Below, piece by piece: positions 40,669-49,941 of a DNA stretch of 64,000 bases; the stretch's first letter is position 1, and each line of letters opens with the position of its first letter. A program made the position numbers and the translations under genes. The notes beneath the pieces were generated by a model. That model was not told where the DNA came from and ran no database searches. It saw only the letters and a list, made by a program, of their open reading frames with translations. This stretch comes from Tunturiibacter empetritectus (GTDB lineage: Bacteria > Acidobacteriota > Terriglobia > Terriglobales > Acidobacteriaceae), in contig NZ_JACCCU010000003.1 of assembly GCF_013410875.1 (NCBI RefSeq), forward strand, positions 248,001 to 312,000, written 5' to 3'.

Positions 40669-41640
40669 ATGAACGCGAAGTTTACCGATATTCACGGCGC
40701 TGCGGATTACATTGGACCTGGCGCGATTGAAGTTCCGCTGTATCAGACAGAGATTCTGGACCTGGTCCAGCGGCGTGGGATCTTTGGCCGCCGAATCAAG
40801 CAGGTTCCTGCAACCGGCCATCCTTCACGCTACTTTGAAGAGACTGCGATTCCGTCACCTTCGGCTTCGGCTGGATTCGTCGATCCGCGCAATATCGTTG
40901 CGCCGCTGGTGAGCCCTACTCGCGTGGAGCGCAGTGTTCCACTGAAGGCCCTGGTGGCACAGATCAACTACAACCTGTTCGATATCGAGCTTGGCCAGCA
41001 GCAGAGCCAGTTTGCTTATCTGCAGGCGAAGGACCTTGCCGATACCGTTGACGGCGTTCTGCGCACGCATGATGTTGCATTGTGGAACGGCAGCGATACC
41101 AGCCTGAGTTCGCCTACGACTGCGCAGTACTTTGGCGCGGGCGCGCAGATTGCTGCGGGCGGCAACACGGTTTCGATCGGCACCAACCAGAGCATCGTCG
41201 ATGGTTTCAAGTCGACGATTGCCCAGATGGTTTCGAACAGCTCGTTTGGCGTTCGTCCTACTGCGATCTATGCCAACCCTGTGCTGCTCGATCTGATCGA
41301 TCGCGAGATGAAGTCGGAGTTCAACGTGGTTCTACAGAGCAAGGAGATCGCTGCTGGTTTTAGCGTAAAGACGCTTTCGACACAGGCCGGCGATATTCCG
41401 CTGATTCCTGAGTGGACGCTGAGCTACACCGGTACTCCTGGCTCCGGTTCGGCTGTGCTTCCGGCTTACATCGTGACTGAGGACTTGATCGAATACCACT
41501 GGTTGAGCGATCCGAATCCTCGCATCTTCCAACTCGGCGTTCCCGGCTCGCTGGCTTCGCAGTATGTGGTTGTGAAGTTTGGCGGCGTTGTGGTGAAGGG
41601 TGCCAATTATGCGCACTATCAGGTTCTGGTTGACCGCTAG
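40669..41640 (+). CDS. Major capsid protein (HK97-fold type)
   Basis: 323 residues from ATG 40669 with GGGAG upstream. It shows the arrangement of phage major capsid proteins: N-terminal arm ('PLYQTEILDLVQRRGIFGRR'), an E-loop-like region ('PSASAGFVDPRNIVAPLVSP', 'RVERSVPLKALVAQINYNLF'), a spine helix with 'QAKDLADTVDGVLRTHDVAL', 'VRPTAIYANPVLLDLIDREM', and a late 'IVTEDLIEYHWLSDPNPRIF'. No separate protease domain is attached. This is the most diagnostic head gene of the cluster. Confidence 0.8.
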   Translation: MNAKFTDIHGAADYIGPGAIEVPLYQTEILDLVQRRGIFGRRIKQVPATGHPSRYFEETAIPSPSASAGFVDPRNIVAPLVSPTRVERSVPLKALVAQINYNLFDIELGQQQSQFAYLQAKDLADTVDGVLRTHDVALWNGSDTSLSSPTTAQYFGAGAQIAAGGNTVSIGTNQSIVDGFKSTIAQMVSNSSFGVRPTAIYANPVLLDLIDREMKSEFNVVLQSKEIAAGFSVKTLSTQAGDIPLIPEWTLSYTGTPGSGSAVLPAYIVTEDLIEYHWLSDPNPRIFQLGVPGSLASQYVVVKFGGVVVKGANYAHYQVLVDR

Positions 41641-41739
41641 AGCTTTAGAGCTTCCTGTTTTAGCTGGTTTTGATTGATAACTGCGGGGGACCGGTGCTAT
41701 TTGTGCCGGTCCCTGTTGCTTTTTTGAGAGAGGGATGCG

Positions 41740-42363
41740 ATGGGCTATTTGTTGCCGACGGAGTATGTGCAGTATGGACTGACGGCAGAGACTACGGATG
41801 ACTGGGTGACTATGGCTTCGGCACTGATGGAGTCTTATTGCCGGCGGCCGAGTCTGCTGGTAACGCAGTATGTGGAGCGAATGCGGTTAACTGCGGGCGC
41901 GCAGACGGTGCGGCTGAGCTATCGTCCGCTCGCTGCTGCAGCAGGGGCTGCTTCGGCGCTGGTTGGAGTGCGGGTCCGGTTTGCGAGGCCACGCAGGGGT
42001 GAGTTGCCCGATCCATTTCACGAGCAGATTGCGTGGGCGTTCAGCGTGCCGGGAAGCTGGAGTGCGCTGGATGTGGCGACGGTCGATGTGGATGCGACGA
42101 CGGCCGAGCTTACGTTTCCCGGGAACTTTCTGGGGATCGACTACAACGAGGTTGAGGTTACCTACACTTCGGGGCTGGTAACGGTGCCCGATGCGGTGAA
42201 GGTGGCTTGCGTGCAGATTGTGAAAAATGCGCAGGCGACACCGGGGACGAATGTGAAGCAGACCAAGATGGACACGATGTGGATGCAGTACTTCAGCAGC
42301 TCGCTGATCGACCCGCAGGTGCAGATGCTGCTGAAGCCCTATGTCGCAGAGAGGCTTGGGTGA
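41740..42363 (+). CDS. Head-tail connector-like protein
   Basis: 207 residues. The start 'GYLLPTEYVQYGLTAETTDD', 'WVTMASALMESYCRRPSLLV' and the late 'VPDAVKVACVQIVKNAQATP' followed by 'LIDPQVQMLLKPYVAERLG' follow the helical pattern of gp6-type head-completion adaptors ('DxxVKxAxxxxV'). It is just downstream of the capsid gene. A good AGAGAGGG lies before the ATG. Confidence 0.65.
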   Translation: MGYLLPTEYVQYGLTAETTDDWVTMASALMESYCRRPSLLVTQYVERMRLTAGAQTVRLSYRPLAAAAGAASALVGVRVRFARPRRGELPDPFHEQIAWAFSVPGSWSALDVATVDVDATTAELTFPGNFLGIDYNEVEVTYTSGLVTVPDAVKVACVQIVKNAQATPGTNVKQTKMDTMWMQYFSSSLIDPQVQMLLKPYVAERLG

Positions 42364-42367
42364 GGTG

Positions 42368-42799
42368 ATGGGAGAGCTGGGAGATGCATCGATAAGGGCG
42401 CAGCGGACGGCGGACGTGTTGTTGCGGAGTTGCGGCGGGCGCGCTGTTTTTCTACGGATGCCAGCACCGGCAAGTTCGGGTGACACAACCGAGCAGCTGG
42501 GATTGGCGGTGCCAACGTTTCAGGATGTTGCGCTGGAGCCGGTGGTGTTCCGGAAGGCCAGGGCCACGATGGCCAATGGTAAGGCGGCTAAGAGCGAGCT
42601 TGTGGTTTCGGCTACGGCTGTGAATTTGCTGGTGGGATCGATGGGATATTCGGCTGCGAATGTCTTGTTTGCTACAGCGTTCGGAGTGTTGATCGACGAC
42701 GTGCTGATGGAGATTGAGTCGGCTTCGGAGTCGGAGGTGGGCGGCGTTACCTATGTTTATCGGCTTGTGCTGCGGGCCCCGTTGGCGTTGATGGTTTAG
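42368..42799 (+). CDS. Phage structural protein, unknown
   Basis: 143 residues starting MGELGDASIRAQRTADVLLR, 4 bases after the connector gene. Features: 'VPTFQDVALEPVVFRKARAT', 'SELVVSATAVNLLVGSMGYS' and the end 'VGGVTYVYRLVLRAPLALMV'. The size and order (between connector and tail genes) suggest a head-tail joining or stopper protein. No family is recognised. Confidence 0.6.
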   Translation: MGELGDASIRAQRTADVLLRSCGGRAVFLRMPAPASSGDTTEQLGLAVPTFQDVALEPVVFRKARATMANGKAAKSELVVSATAVNLLVGSMGYSAANVLFATAFGVLIDDVLMEIESASESEVGGVTYVYRLVLRAPLALMV

Positions 42800-42835
42800 T
42801 GGCGGCTTAAATGTTACTTGAAAGGTTACAGACAA

Positions 42836-43348
42836 ATGCAGAATGCTAGAGATACGTTTTATGTCACGCTGCGTGACAGGCTGGCGGCGGTGAATCCAGC
42901 ACGAACGATTGTGCTGCGCGGGGTGATACGGCCTGGCGTGCTGGTGGAGGAGAACGAGCTGGCTTCTGCGACTGTGCCGGTGAATGCGTTTTGCCTGCAC
43001 TGGACGGCGCTTGGCGTGGACGCGCAGGGGGCACTACCGCTCGTCACGATGGCTTGCGAGATCAGCTATGCGACGGATGGCGACTCTGGTAACGGGGGGA
43101 TGGATCGGGGGCGGTTGCTGTCGGCGATGGATGCGGAGCTAGTGGCGGCGGTGAGCGCGGCTCCACAGAGTGTGACGAAGAGGAACTATGTTGGCGCGGC
43201 GGCGGGGTCGGGGCTGGCTCCAGTGGCGATGGGGACGAATGTGTTCTGGGGTGATGCTGCGTTTGGGGCAGCAGTGGTGAACGGAGAGCGGCTGGAGCGG
43301 GTGGCTGCGGTCGAGGTGTTTTGTTACCAGGAAGCGGGTGAGCTGTGA
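42836..43348 (+). CDS. Phage tail-completion-like protein, unknown
   Basis: 170 residues starting MQNARDTFYVTLRDRLAAVN. 'RTIVLRGVIRPGVLVEENEL', 'TMACEISYATDGDSGNGGMD' and 'LERVAAVEVFCYQEAGEL' are notable. It overlaps the next gene by four bases (GTGA), so they are coupled. Size and order suit a tail terminator (minor tail) protein. AAAGG lies upstream of ATG 42836. Confidence 0.6.
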   Translation: MQNARDTFYVTLRDRLAAVNPARTIVLRGVIRPGVLVEENELASATVPVNAFCLHWTALGVDAQGALPLVTMACEISYATDGDSGNGGMDRGRLLSAMDAELVAAVSAAPQSVTKRNYVGAAAGSGLAPVAMGTNVFWGDAAFGAAVVNGERLERVAAVEVFCYQEAGEL

Positions 43349-44337
43349 GCACGACGGTTACTGCGGTTGGTCTGGTGGGAGCGGCGGCTCCGGTGACGCG
43401 GATGGTGAGGGCTTACTTTGCTCCGGTGAATCGGGCGGCGGGAGCACCCACGGTGTTCGATGCGGCGCAGAGTGGGGGTTTCGCGTTGAGCGCGCCGCCG
43501 GCTCCGTGGGTGGATCTGGGATGGTGTACGAAGTTTGCCAGGAAGAGCGAGACGAAGATTGGCGCACTGACGACGGGTGCTCCAGCGGTGGTGCAGAGCC
43601 AGGTGGTGACGCAGGTGGAGGCGACGGTGCAGCTCGAGTTTGAGAGCTGGGGGAAGCTGCAGCTGGCGCTGGCTGCAGGGTCGCAGCAGATGAACCTGTT
43701 GCAGACTGCAACTGGAGCCGCTGCGAATGGGAGTGGAGGCACGGCGGCACAGGCTGTTCCGCTGGCGGCTGGGAGTGGATCGACGGCGACTTCTTTGAAT
43801 GTGGGGGCTGCAGCTGTGGCACAGTTTCAGGTTGGCCAGCTGGTGTCGGTGGATGAAGATTACGTGGCGCAGGTGGGGTTTGTGGGAAGCGGAGTAAGCG
43901 CGGCGTATGTGAGCTCGCCGGCTTCGGTGGGAGGCGACATCAACTACATTCGGCGGGTCTCGTTGAATGTGGGACGGGTGGTGTCGATTGCCAACGGAGC
44001 GTTGCAGCTGGGGGCACCGCTGCTGGCGGGGGCGCCGCCTTCCGGGATGCAGGTGAGCTCGCTGCTGGGGTTCGTTGATCGCGAGGGCGGCGGATTTTTT
44101 CAGGAGTGGTCGGGGCTGTTTGTGATGGACGGAGAGCAGGGAGACCGGGTGATCTATCACTATCCGCGGTTGCAGGCGATGCAGGGCTCGGCCGAGGTGG
44201 CGGAGCCTCTGGCGGGGCCGTTGGAGAAGGTGAAGCTGGCGGGAGCGTTTCGCGCACTACCGGTGAAGGACTATAACGACGGCGAGATGGTTTTGTGCTT
44301 CCGCAGTTATCTGCCGGGGGCGATGCGGGCGGTTTAG
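43345..44337 (+). CDS. Probable major tail protein
   Basis: 330 residues from GTG 43345 overlapping the previous stop. It is beta-rich, with 'PWVDLGWCTKFARKSETKIG', 'VVTQVEATVQLEFESWGKLQ', 'RVSLNVGRVVSIANGALQLG', 'GDRVIYHYPRLQAMQGSAEV' and the end 'YNDGEMVLCFRSYLPGAM'. The order after a tail-terminator-like gene suits a tail tube or major tail subunit. No tape-measure gene follows, which is unusual for a long-tailed phage. Confidence 0.6.
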   Translation: MSTTVTAVGLVGAAAPVTRMVRAYFAPVNRAAGAPTVFDAAQSGGFALSAPPAPWVDLGWCTKFARKSETKIGALTTGAPAVVQSQVVTQVEATVQLEFESWGKLQLALAAGSQQMNLLQTATGAAANGSGGTAAQAVPLAAGSGSTATSLNVGAAAVAQFQVGQLVSVDEDYVAQVGFVGSGVSAAYVSSPASVGGDINYIRRVSLNVGRVVSIANGALQLGAPLLAGAPPSGMQVSSLLGFVDREGGGFFQEWSGLFVMDGEQGDRVIYHYPRLQAMQGSAEVAEPLAGPLEKVKLAGAFRALPVKDYNDGEMVLCFRSYLPGAMRAV

Positions 44338-44429
44338 TTATTGGGATGTTTGCTGGGCGGAGAAGACATACCCAGAGGAGACCCGCGGCTAACGCCTTGG
44401 GGTTCCTAGAAGCAGCCGCACAGGCGATT

Positions 44430-44545
44430 GCTACTTCAAGGGCAAGGCGACGACAACGGACGCAGCAGCAGCAATGACAAAGGCGACAGCAACGGCAACC
44501 GACGCGGCGACGGCGATGGCGATGGCGATGGCCGTGCGAGTGGAT
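44430..44545 (+). repeat. Low-complexity (GGCAACGGC/GATGGC)n tract
   Basis: A run of short CAACGG, CGACGG and GATGGC units upstream of the fibre-like gene, in a 222-base gap with no supported gene. The last repeats are three GATGGC units just before the ribosome site. Confidence 0.7.
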
Positions 44546-44565
44546 AAGGAACGAGGAGAATGAAG

Positions 44566-47500
44566 ATGCATTGGAAGCCTAAGGGATGGACGCTGATCGG
44601 GATGCTGCTGCTGGCAGCTCCGGGCGCGATGACAGTGATGAAGGTAGCCGCTGCCGCTCAGACGACGGCGCCGAGCGCAATTGCTACCACACAGGTTACA
44701 GATACGATCTACCGCGGCGATGGGACGCTGGCGAATGGGAGTGTGATTGTGAGCTGGCAGGCCTTTACGGCGGCGAGCGGGCAGGCTGTCCCGAGCGGTA
44801 CCACTTCGGCTACGATCACGAACGGATCTTTAAGCCTTGCCCTGGTTCCGAATGCGGGATCGACTCCGATCGGGACTTACTATACGGCTGTGTATCACCT
44901 GGATGATGGGACGGTTAGCCGACAGTTCTGGGTGGTTCCTGCAAGCCAGTCTCCGGTGCAGGTGAGCACGATCGAGAGCACGGTGCTTCCTACGTCGGTG
45001 GCGATGCAGACGGTGAGCAAGAACTATGTGGACACGGCGATTGCGGCCGCAGTGTCGGGACATCCGCTGGACAGCACGAATCCTTTTGTCGAGAAGGCGG
45101 GGGATACGATGACTGGGCCGTTGGTGCTTCCGGGCGATCCTGTGACTTCAAACCAGGCCGCGGATAAGCACTATGTCGATGTGAATGTTGCGGGTGTTGC
45201 TGCGGGGCTGGGGCAGAAAGTTTCGACGATCCCCGCAGCGACCCAGGTTGTGGTTCAGCCGGTGGGGACGCAGCTGCAGGTGAATAACCTGAATGGCGAT
45301 GAGTATGCGAGCCAATATGTAACCGGTTTTGGCGGCAACGGGATCGCAAATGCTGTGACGAGTCCTGATTGCGCGAACGGCTGCGAGGTGAAGGTCGAAC
45401 GCAGCTATCCGGTGGGCGAGAACTATGGAGCGACCACATGGAATAGCGGCGCGGGGGGCACCCATGTGGAGGACGACAGGAGCGGACAGCGGCGCGATAC
45501 CTACTTCAATCCGACAACTTCGGTGCCGGGCGGCGTAGATGCCGGGCAGGTCATCGATGTGACTTCGACTAGGAGTTCGCAGGCTGAGGTTGCGGCGGGA
45601 GGGTCGGAGGATCCGAACTCGTATGCGTTGTCGATCGTTCATCGTGGCCTGACAGGCGGATCGAATCTGTTTCCACAGGAGATCGGAAGTGTTCCCTACT
45701 TCAAGACGAATTACAACGCGGTAAACGTATTCGGCCAGTACAACACGATGGGTCAGCATGTTCTGGATTCTCAGGCAATCAACTGCTATGGGGTTGGCGA
45801 TTGTCTGATGGGATCGCAGATCCTGATCTCTTCGGGGGGATTCCGCGATGAGGCAGATGAAGGCGCGCATCCATTCGATATTCAGATTCGGGAGGACTTC
45901 GAGGTCTTCCAGGGAGTCTGCAGCGCGGGGTGTTCTCCGGGATCTACGGTGGTAACGGTGGGTTCGATTCTGGCATCGGGGACGCAGGGTGAGGGGCGAT
46001 ATCTTATCAACAAGAATCCGGCGAAGACGATTACGAGTGGGTTGTTGATAGGCGGTACGGGCCAAGTCAACAGTGGGCCTGGCGCCAGCGCGACCTTTAG
46101 TGGGACGAACTTTCCGGTGAGCGTATTTCTGGCGACGGCACAGGTGATACCGTCTCAGGCGAACAACATCGCTCCGGGAGCAGTGACAGTAGCGGTTGCG
46201 ACGACCGGGGTGACGGCGGGATTCGCGACGAGTACGGCCGCGATTCCGAGTCCGAGTGGAGTGGCCTGCCTTATGGACTCACCGGCCGTCAGTTCGACCA
46301 CAGACTACGAGATGGCGAACTACTCTGTGGTGGATGGGACACACCTTCAGATGGCTTTGAATAAGCCACACTCTGCCGGGACCACGATTGCGTTTGGGGG
46401 GTTGTGCGGATATGGGCTGGAACAGACGGTGGATACGGTGGGGGCAATCCGGCAGGTGTTTCCTGTCCTTGGTTCTTACTCGACCACTGGACTTTACTAT
46501 GCGGGCGGCCTGACTGCGCTTGTAGGCGTGCAGAAGAATACCAGCGCCTTTCTGAATGTGTCGCTACAGATTGCCGCGATTGCCAGGAGCAATGGTGTGG
46601 TTGCGGTTACGACGGCGGGTTTGTTGCCGGTGGATGTGAATGGATTGAGCATGACCATTTCGGGTGTGGCTGACCAGAGCTATAACGGCACCTTTGTTGT
46701 GACTACTACTGGGGCGAACACGTTGAAGTTCTCGGAGACGGGCGCAAACAGTACGAGCACCGGCGGTACTGTGTCGGAGCTTACGGGGGGATATGTTTTG
46801 TATCCCATGGCCGAGGTGTTGGGAGTCTTTAATACGGCGACGAAGAACGTGGATGGGCAACTGACGCTGGCGCCGAATACTGTTGCCTGGGCCGTGAACG
46901 ATTCTGTGGAAGAGCCGCACTATTATCAGCAGCGAGTTGCGCAGGACACGGCTTTCATCGGACAGTCGATGCCTCGTCCTACGCTGGCGCAGACGGCAGG
47001 GGTGCAGTATGAAGGGAATGCAGGCCCCGGATTGACCGGTTGGACGGTCACGAATTCGGTACCCGCGTCAAACTATCTTGGCAATGGGGGAACCCATACG
47101 GCGCCGCGCTTTGCCTACCAGGAGCTGGGGATCTGGCAACGGACGATGGATGTGCAGGCAGGGGAGCAGAGTGTGTTCTCGGTTCACTGCAACTCTCATG
47201 GGTGTGGGAACTGGAACTCCGGCTACGATCTTTTTGAGTTGGACAGCAGTGCCGGGACGGATTCAGTCTCCTACCAGCCGACAACGAGTGCACTGCAGAT
47301 CTTCCTTCGTGGGGCGAGTTATCAGTTCGCTCCGCAGGGATTTACGGCGGGGACGATCAATGCCGGAACAGTGAACGCAACGACTTTGAATGGCGCAGTG
47401 AGTGCGGCACAGCTCCCGTTGTTTGGGGCCTCGGGGACGACCCACTCTCCTGGTGCGGTTCCTGATCCTGGCGCGACAGCGGGGACGGTACGCTATCTGC

Positions 47501-48081
47501 GAGAGGATGGAACCTGGGCTGTGCCTGCGGGCGGATCGTCCAGCGGAGGTAGTACGGGTTCTGCGGCGGGGAGTTTCAGCGTGAATGCTGGGGGTGCGGC
47601 GTGTTCGAACGGGATTACATTGTGCGTGAACCCGGTGTCGAGTTTTACGGTGGATGGGAATGGAGCCGAGGTGTCGAACTCGATTGAGACTGCCGGCGGC
47701 AATATAAGGATGGCCGCAGCTTCGGGAGGGTCGTCGGGTTATAGCAACATTGCGCTGAATGGCAATAACACCGATGGCAGCCGCATTGGGCTGGTGGGCG
47801 GCGGGCCTTCTACGAACGACACAAACATGTATATTGATGTGCCTTCGGGGGGTAATTTCAAGTTTCGCATTGGGAGTATCTCAGCGACGTGCATGTTGGG
47901 CGCATCGGGACTGAGCTGCCCGAGCGGGGTGTTCACAGCTGCGAGCTATCACGAGTCATTGAGTACACCGGCGAGCTCGTCCGCGCCGTGTAGTGCGGGT
48001 GACTTTGCGGACGATTCGAACTTTCACTACGTTTGCACGGCTACGAATACCTGGAAACGCGTGGCGCTGAGCGCTTTCTAG
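44566..48081 (+). CDS. Large tail-fibre-like protein with Sec signal peptide
   Basis: About 1171 residues from ATG 44566 (GAGGAG 7 bases upstream; another ATG at 44560). The N-terminus (WTLIGMLLLAAPGAM...AAAAQ) is a signal peptide followed by a beta-sandwich domain ('TQVTDTIYRGDGTLANGSVI', 'YTAVYHLDDGTVSRQFWVVP') of a kind common in secreted acidobacterial proteins. Fibre-type motifs come next: 'SKNYVDTAIAAAVSG', 'AGDTMTGPLVLPGDPVTSNQ' with 'AADKHYVD', and much later 'TVRYLREDGTWAVPAGG'. The middle is beta-rich with Ser/Thr/Gly. The fibre repeats suggest host-binding trimers; the export signal is not expected for a phage virion protein. Confidence 0.75.
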   Translation: MHWKPKGWTLIGMLLLAAPGAMTVMKVAAAAQTTAPSAIATTQVTDTIYRGDGTLANGSVIVSWQAFTAASGQAVPSGTTSATITNGSLSLALVPNAGSTPIGTYYTAVYHLDDGTVSRQFWVVPASQSPVQVSTIESTVLPTSVAMQTVSKNYVDTAIAAAVSGHPLDSTNPFVEKAGDTMTGPLVLPGDPVTSNQAADKHYVDVNVAGVAAGLGQKVSTIPAATQVVVQPVGTQLQVNNLNGDEYASQYVTGFGGNGIANAVTSPDCANGCEVKVERSYPVGENYGATTWNSGAGGTHVEDDRSGQRRDTYFNPTTSVPGGVDAGQVIDVTSTRSSQAEVAAGGSEDPNSYALSIVHRGLTGGSNLFPQEIGSVPYFKTNYNAVNVFGQYNTMGQHVLDSQAINCYGVGDCLMGSQILISSGGFRDEADEGAHPFDIQIREDFEVFQGVCSAGCSPGSTVVTVGSILASGTQGEGRYLINKNPAKTITSGLLIGGTGQVNSGPGASATFSGTNFPVSVFLATAQVIPSQANNIAPGAVTVAVATTGVTAGFATSTAAIPSPSGVACLMDSPAVSSTTDYEMANYSVVDGTHLQMALNKPHSAGTTIAFGGLCGYGLEQTVDTVGAIRQVFPVLGSYSTTGLYYAGGLTALVGVQKNTSAFLNVSLQIAAIARSNGVVAVTTAGLLPVDVNGLSMTISGVADQSYNGTFVVTTTGANTLKFSETGANSTSTGGTVSELTGGYVLYPMAEVLGVFNTATKNVDGQLTLAPNTVAWAVNDSVEEPHYYQQRVAQDTAFIGQSMPRPTLAQTAGVQYEGNAGPGLTGWTVTNSVPASNYLGNGGTHTAPRFAYQELGIWQRTMDVQAGEQSVFSVHCNSHGCGNWNSGYDLFELDSSAGTDSVSYQPTTSALQIFLRGASYQFAPQGFTAGTINAGTVNATTLNGAVSAAQLPLFGASGTTHSPGAVPDPGATAGTVRYLREDGTWAVPAGGSSSGGSTGSAAGSFSVNAGGAACSNGITLCVNPVSSFTVDGNGAEVSNSIETAGGNIRMAAASGGSSGYSNIALNGNNTDGSRIGLVGGGPSTNDTNMYIDVPSGGNFKFRIGSISATCMLGASGLSCPSGVFTAASYHESLSTPASSSAPCSAGDFADDSNFHYVCTATNTWKRVALSAF

Positions 48082-48169
48082 CTCGGCTGACGGATGCGGG
48101 ATGTGGTGAGAGAAGAACGGCGATGCGGCGCAATCGGCCGGCGAGGAGGGGGCGCTGCATCGTTTCAAG

Positions 48170-49738
48170 ATGGATGAGGTTGGTGGAATGGGTGAAGCCC
48201 GGTGGGATGTGAAAGAGTTGCTGGCGCTGGGCAGTTTAATGGATACGAAACCAGCGGCTTTGTTAACGGTGGCTGAGGAGTGGTTAAGGGTTCGGGATCG
48301 TGAGGGTGTAGAGCGGCCGCTGCGGGCCAATGCGGTGCAGAGGGCGTTTGAACGGGAGTGCGGCAAGCAGAACATTGTGTTGAAGGCCAGGCAGATGGGG
48401 ATGACGACCTGGGTGGCGGGACGATTTTTTCTGAAGACGATTACGGCTCGCGGCGTGATGACGGTGCAGGTGGCGCAGACGAGAGAGGCGGCAGAAGGAA
48501 TCTTTCGGATTGTGCAGCGATTCTGGGAGTGTCTGCCGGAGGATCTGCGGGAGGGACCGCTGCGGCGGAGTAAGGCGAATGCGGGGCAGATGTGTTTTCC
48601 GGCGCTGGATAGCGAGTTTCGCGTGGTGAGCGCAGGAGATGAGAGTGCTGGGCGTGGGTTGACTGTGCAGTATCTGCACTGCAGTGAAGTGAGCCGGTGG
48701 CCGGGAGATGCGGGGGCTACGCTGGCGGGGCTTCGGGCGGCGCTTGCTCCTGGGGGCGAGATGATGATGGAGTCTACGCCGAATGGAGCTTATGGATGCT
48801 TCTATGAGGAGTGGGGACGGGCGGTGGAGCGGCGGGCCGGCGTCGAGCAGCGAGTCGGCGTAGACCAGCGAGTTGGCGAGTCAGCGGGTCAGCGGGATAG
48901 CGGTGTGGTTCGGCATTTCTTTCCGTGGTGGATGGAGGAGGCTTATGTTGCTGCTCCTGTCGATGCTTCTGTCGTTGCACTGCGGGAGGATGAGCTTCGG
49001 CTGGTGAGGGCGCATGGTTTGACGGGGCGGCAGATTGGTTTTCGCAGGGGGCTGGAGGCTAGTTATCGGGGGCTGCGGTCGCAGGAGTTCGCGGAGGATG
49101 CGGAGAGCTGCTTCAAGGCTACGGGCGAGTGCTGCTTTGAGATGGAGGCTGTGGAGGGACGGCTGGCTTCGGTGGGTGAGCCTTTGGAGATGCGGCGGGG
49201 TGGTGCGTTGCAGGTTTGGCTGCCTCCGATTGCCGGGAAGGAGTATGTGGTTGCGGTCGATACAGCCGGGGGTGGGGCGGATGGAGACTTTGCGGCGGTG
49301 CAGGTGATCGAGAGGGAGTCCGGGATGCAGTGCGCGGAGCTGCAGCAGAGGCTGGGGACGCTGGAGCTGGCGAGGGTCTCGGCGGAGCTGGCGAGGGAGT
49401 ATGGCGGGGCGATGATTGCGGTGGAGAGGAATAATCATGGAGCTGGTGTGCTTGCTTATCTGGATAGTGTGGAACGGTATGCGCGTGTGTATGAGCAGGG
49501 GGGCGTTGCGGGCTGGTTGACGACGGCGGGGTCGAAGCCCGGGATGGTGAGTAGGATGGGGGCTTTGCTGGTGGAGTCGTCTGGGATGTTTTTTAGCCGG
49601 CGGTTGCTGGGGGAGTGCCGGAATTTCGTTGCTATGGCTGGGGGAAGAACGGGGGCGGTGAGTGGGGCGCATGATGATTGCTTGATGGCTATGGCGATTG
49701 GGCAGGCGGTGAGGGCTGAGTTGCTGGGGAAGATGTGA
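48170..49738 (+). CDS. Large terminase subunit
   Basis: 522 residues. The ATPase domain shows 'NIVLKARQMGMTTWVAGRFF' (Walker A-like, KxRQxGxT), 'TVQVAQTREAAEGIFRIVQR', 'QYLHCSEVSRWPGD' (catalytic Glu) and 'GEMMMESTPNGAYGCFYEEW' (coupling motif). The nuclease domain has 'YVVAVDTAGGGADGDFAAVQ', 'MIAVERNNHGAGVLAYL' and 'SGAHDDCLMAMAIGQAV'. It packages DNA into the procapsid. Between the two domains lies a short repeated insert ('GVEQRVGVDQRVGESAGQ'). ATG 48188 is an alternative start. The place after the fibre gene, rather than before the head genes, is unusual. Confidence 0.88.
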   Translation: MDEVGGMGEARWDVKELLALGSLMDTKPAALLTVAEEWLRVRDREGVERPLRANAVQRAFERECGKQNIVLKARQMGMTTWVAGRFFLKTITARGVMTVQVAQTREAAEGIFRIVQRFWECLPEDLREGPLRRSKANAGQMCFPALDSEFRVVSAGDESAGRGLTVQYLHCSEVSRWPGDAGATLAGLRAALAPGGEMMMESTPNGAYGCFYEEWGRAVERRAGVEQRVGVDQRVGESAGQRDSGVVRHFFPWWMEEAYVAAPVDASVVALREDELRLVRAHGLTGRQIGFRRGLEASYRGLRSQEFAEDAESCFKATGECCFEMEAVEGRLASVGEPLEMRRGGALQVWLPPIAGKEYVVAVDTAGGGADGDFAAVQVIERESGMQCAELQQRLGTLELARVSAELAREYGGAMIAVERNNHGAGVLAYLDSVERYARVYEQGGVAGWLTTAGSKPGMVSRMGALLVESSGMFFSRRLLGECRNFVAMAGGRTGAVSGAHDDCLMAMAIGQAVRAELLGKM

Positions 49739-49918
49739 TGTCCTGCCGGACGGGCCCACTGCGCGTGGGGCGGGCGTTCGCACGCCTTTTTAAAGCTTCG
49801 CCTGGTCCTCCCGTTGGTCGGAATCATCTTCGTTCGCGACCAACGGGAGCACCAACCGAAGGGGTATACAAGTCACGAAGTGACCGCCCTCCGCGCAGGA
49901 GGGCCGTCCGGCAGGACA
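49739..49918. repeat. Dispersed palindromic element A, copy 3 (complete, two-sided)
   Basis: A 180-bp palindrome. The outer arms TGTCCTGCCGGACGG (49739-49753) and their inverse (49904-49918) are perfect 15-mers. An inner stem CTCCCGTTGGTCG (49808-49820) pairs with 49837-49849. Both halves match the copy at 24238. It begins at the terminase stop and ends 23 bases before the HipA-like gene, so the transcript would form a long hairpin between them. Confidence 0.88.
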
Positions 49919-49941
49919 GCCTCGGTTATTCTGTTGCTGGG

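Noticed and set aside
48881..49783. 300-codon open frame on the minus strand opposite the terminase
   Set aside because: Arg/Pro/His-rich shadow frame of a high-GC gene; no domain character.
49735..49941. N-terminal extension of the HipA-like gene
   Set aside because: It is translation of palindromic repeat element A and has no relation to HipA-like N-termini.
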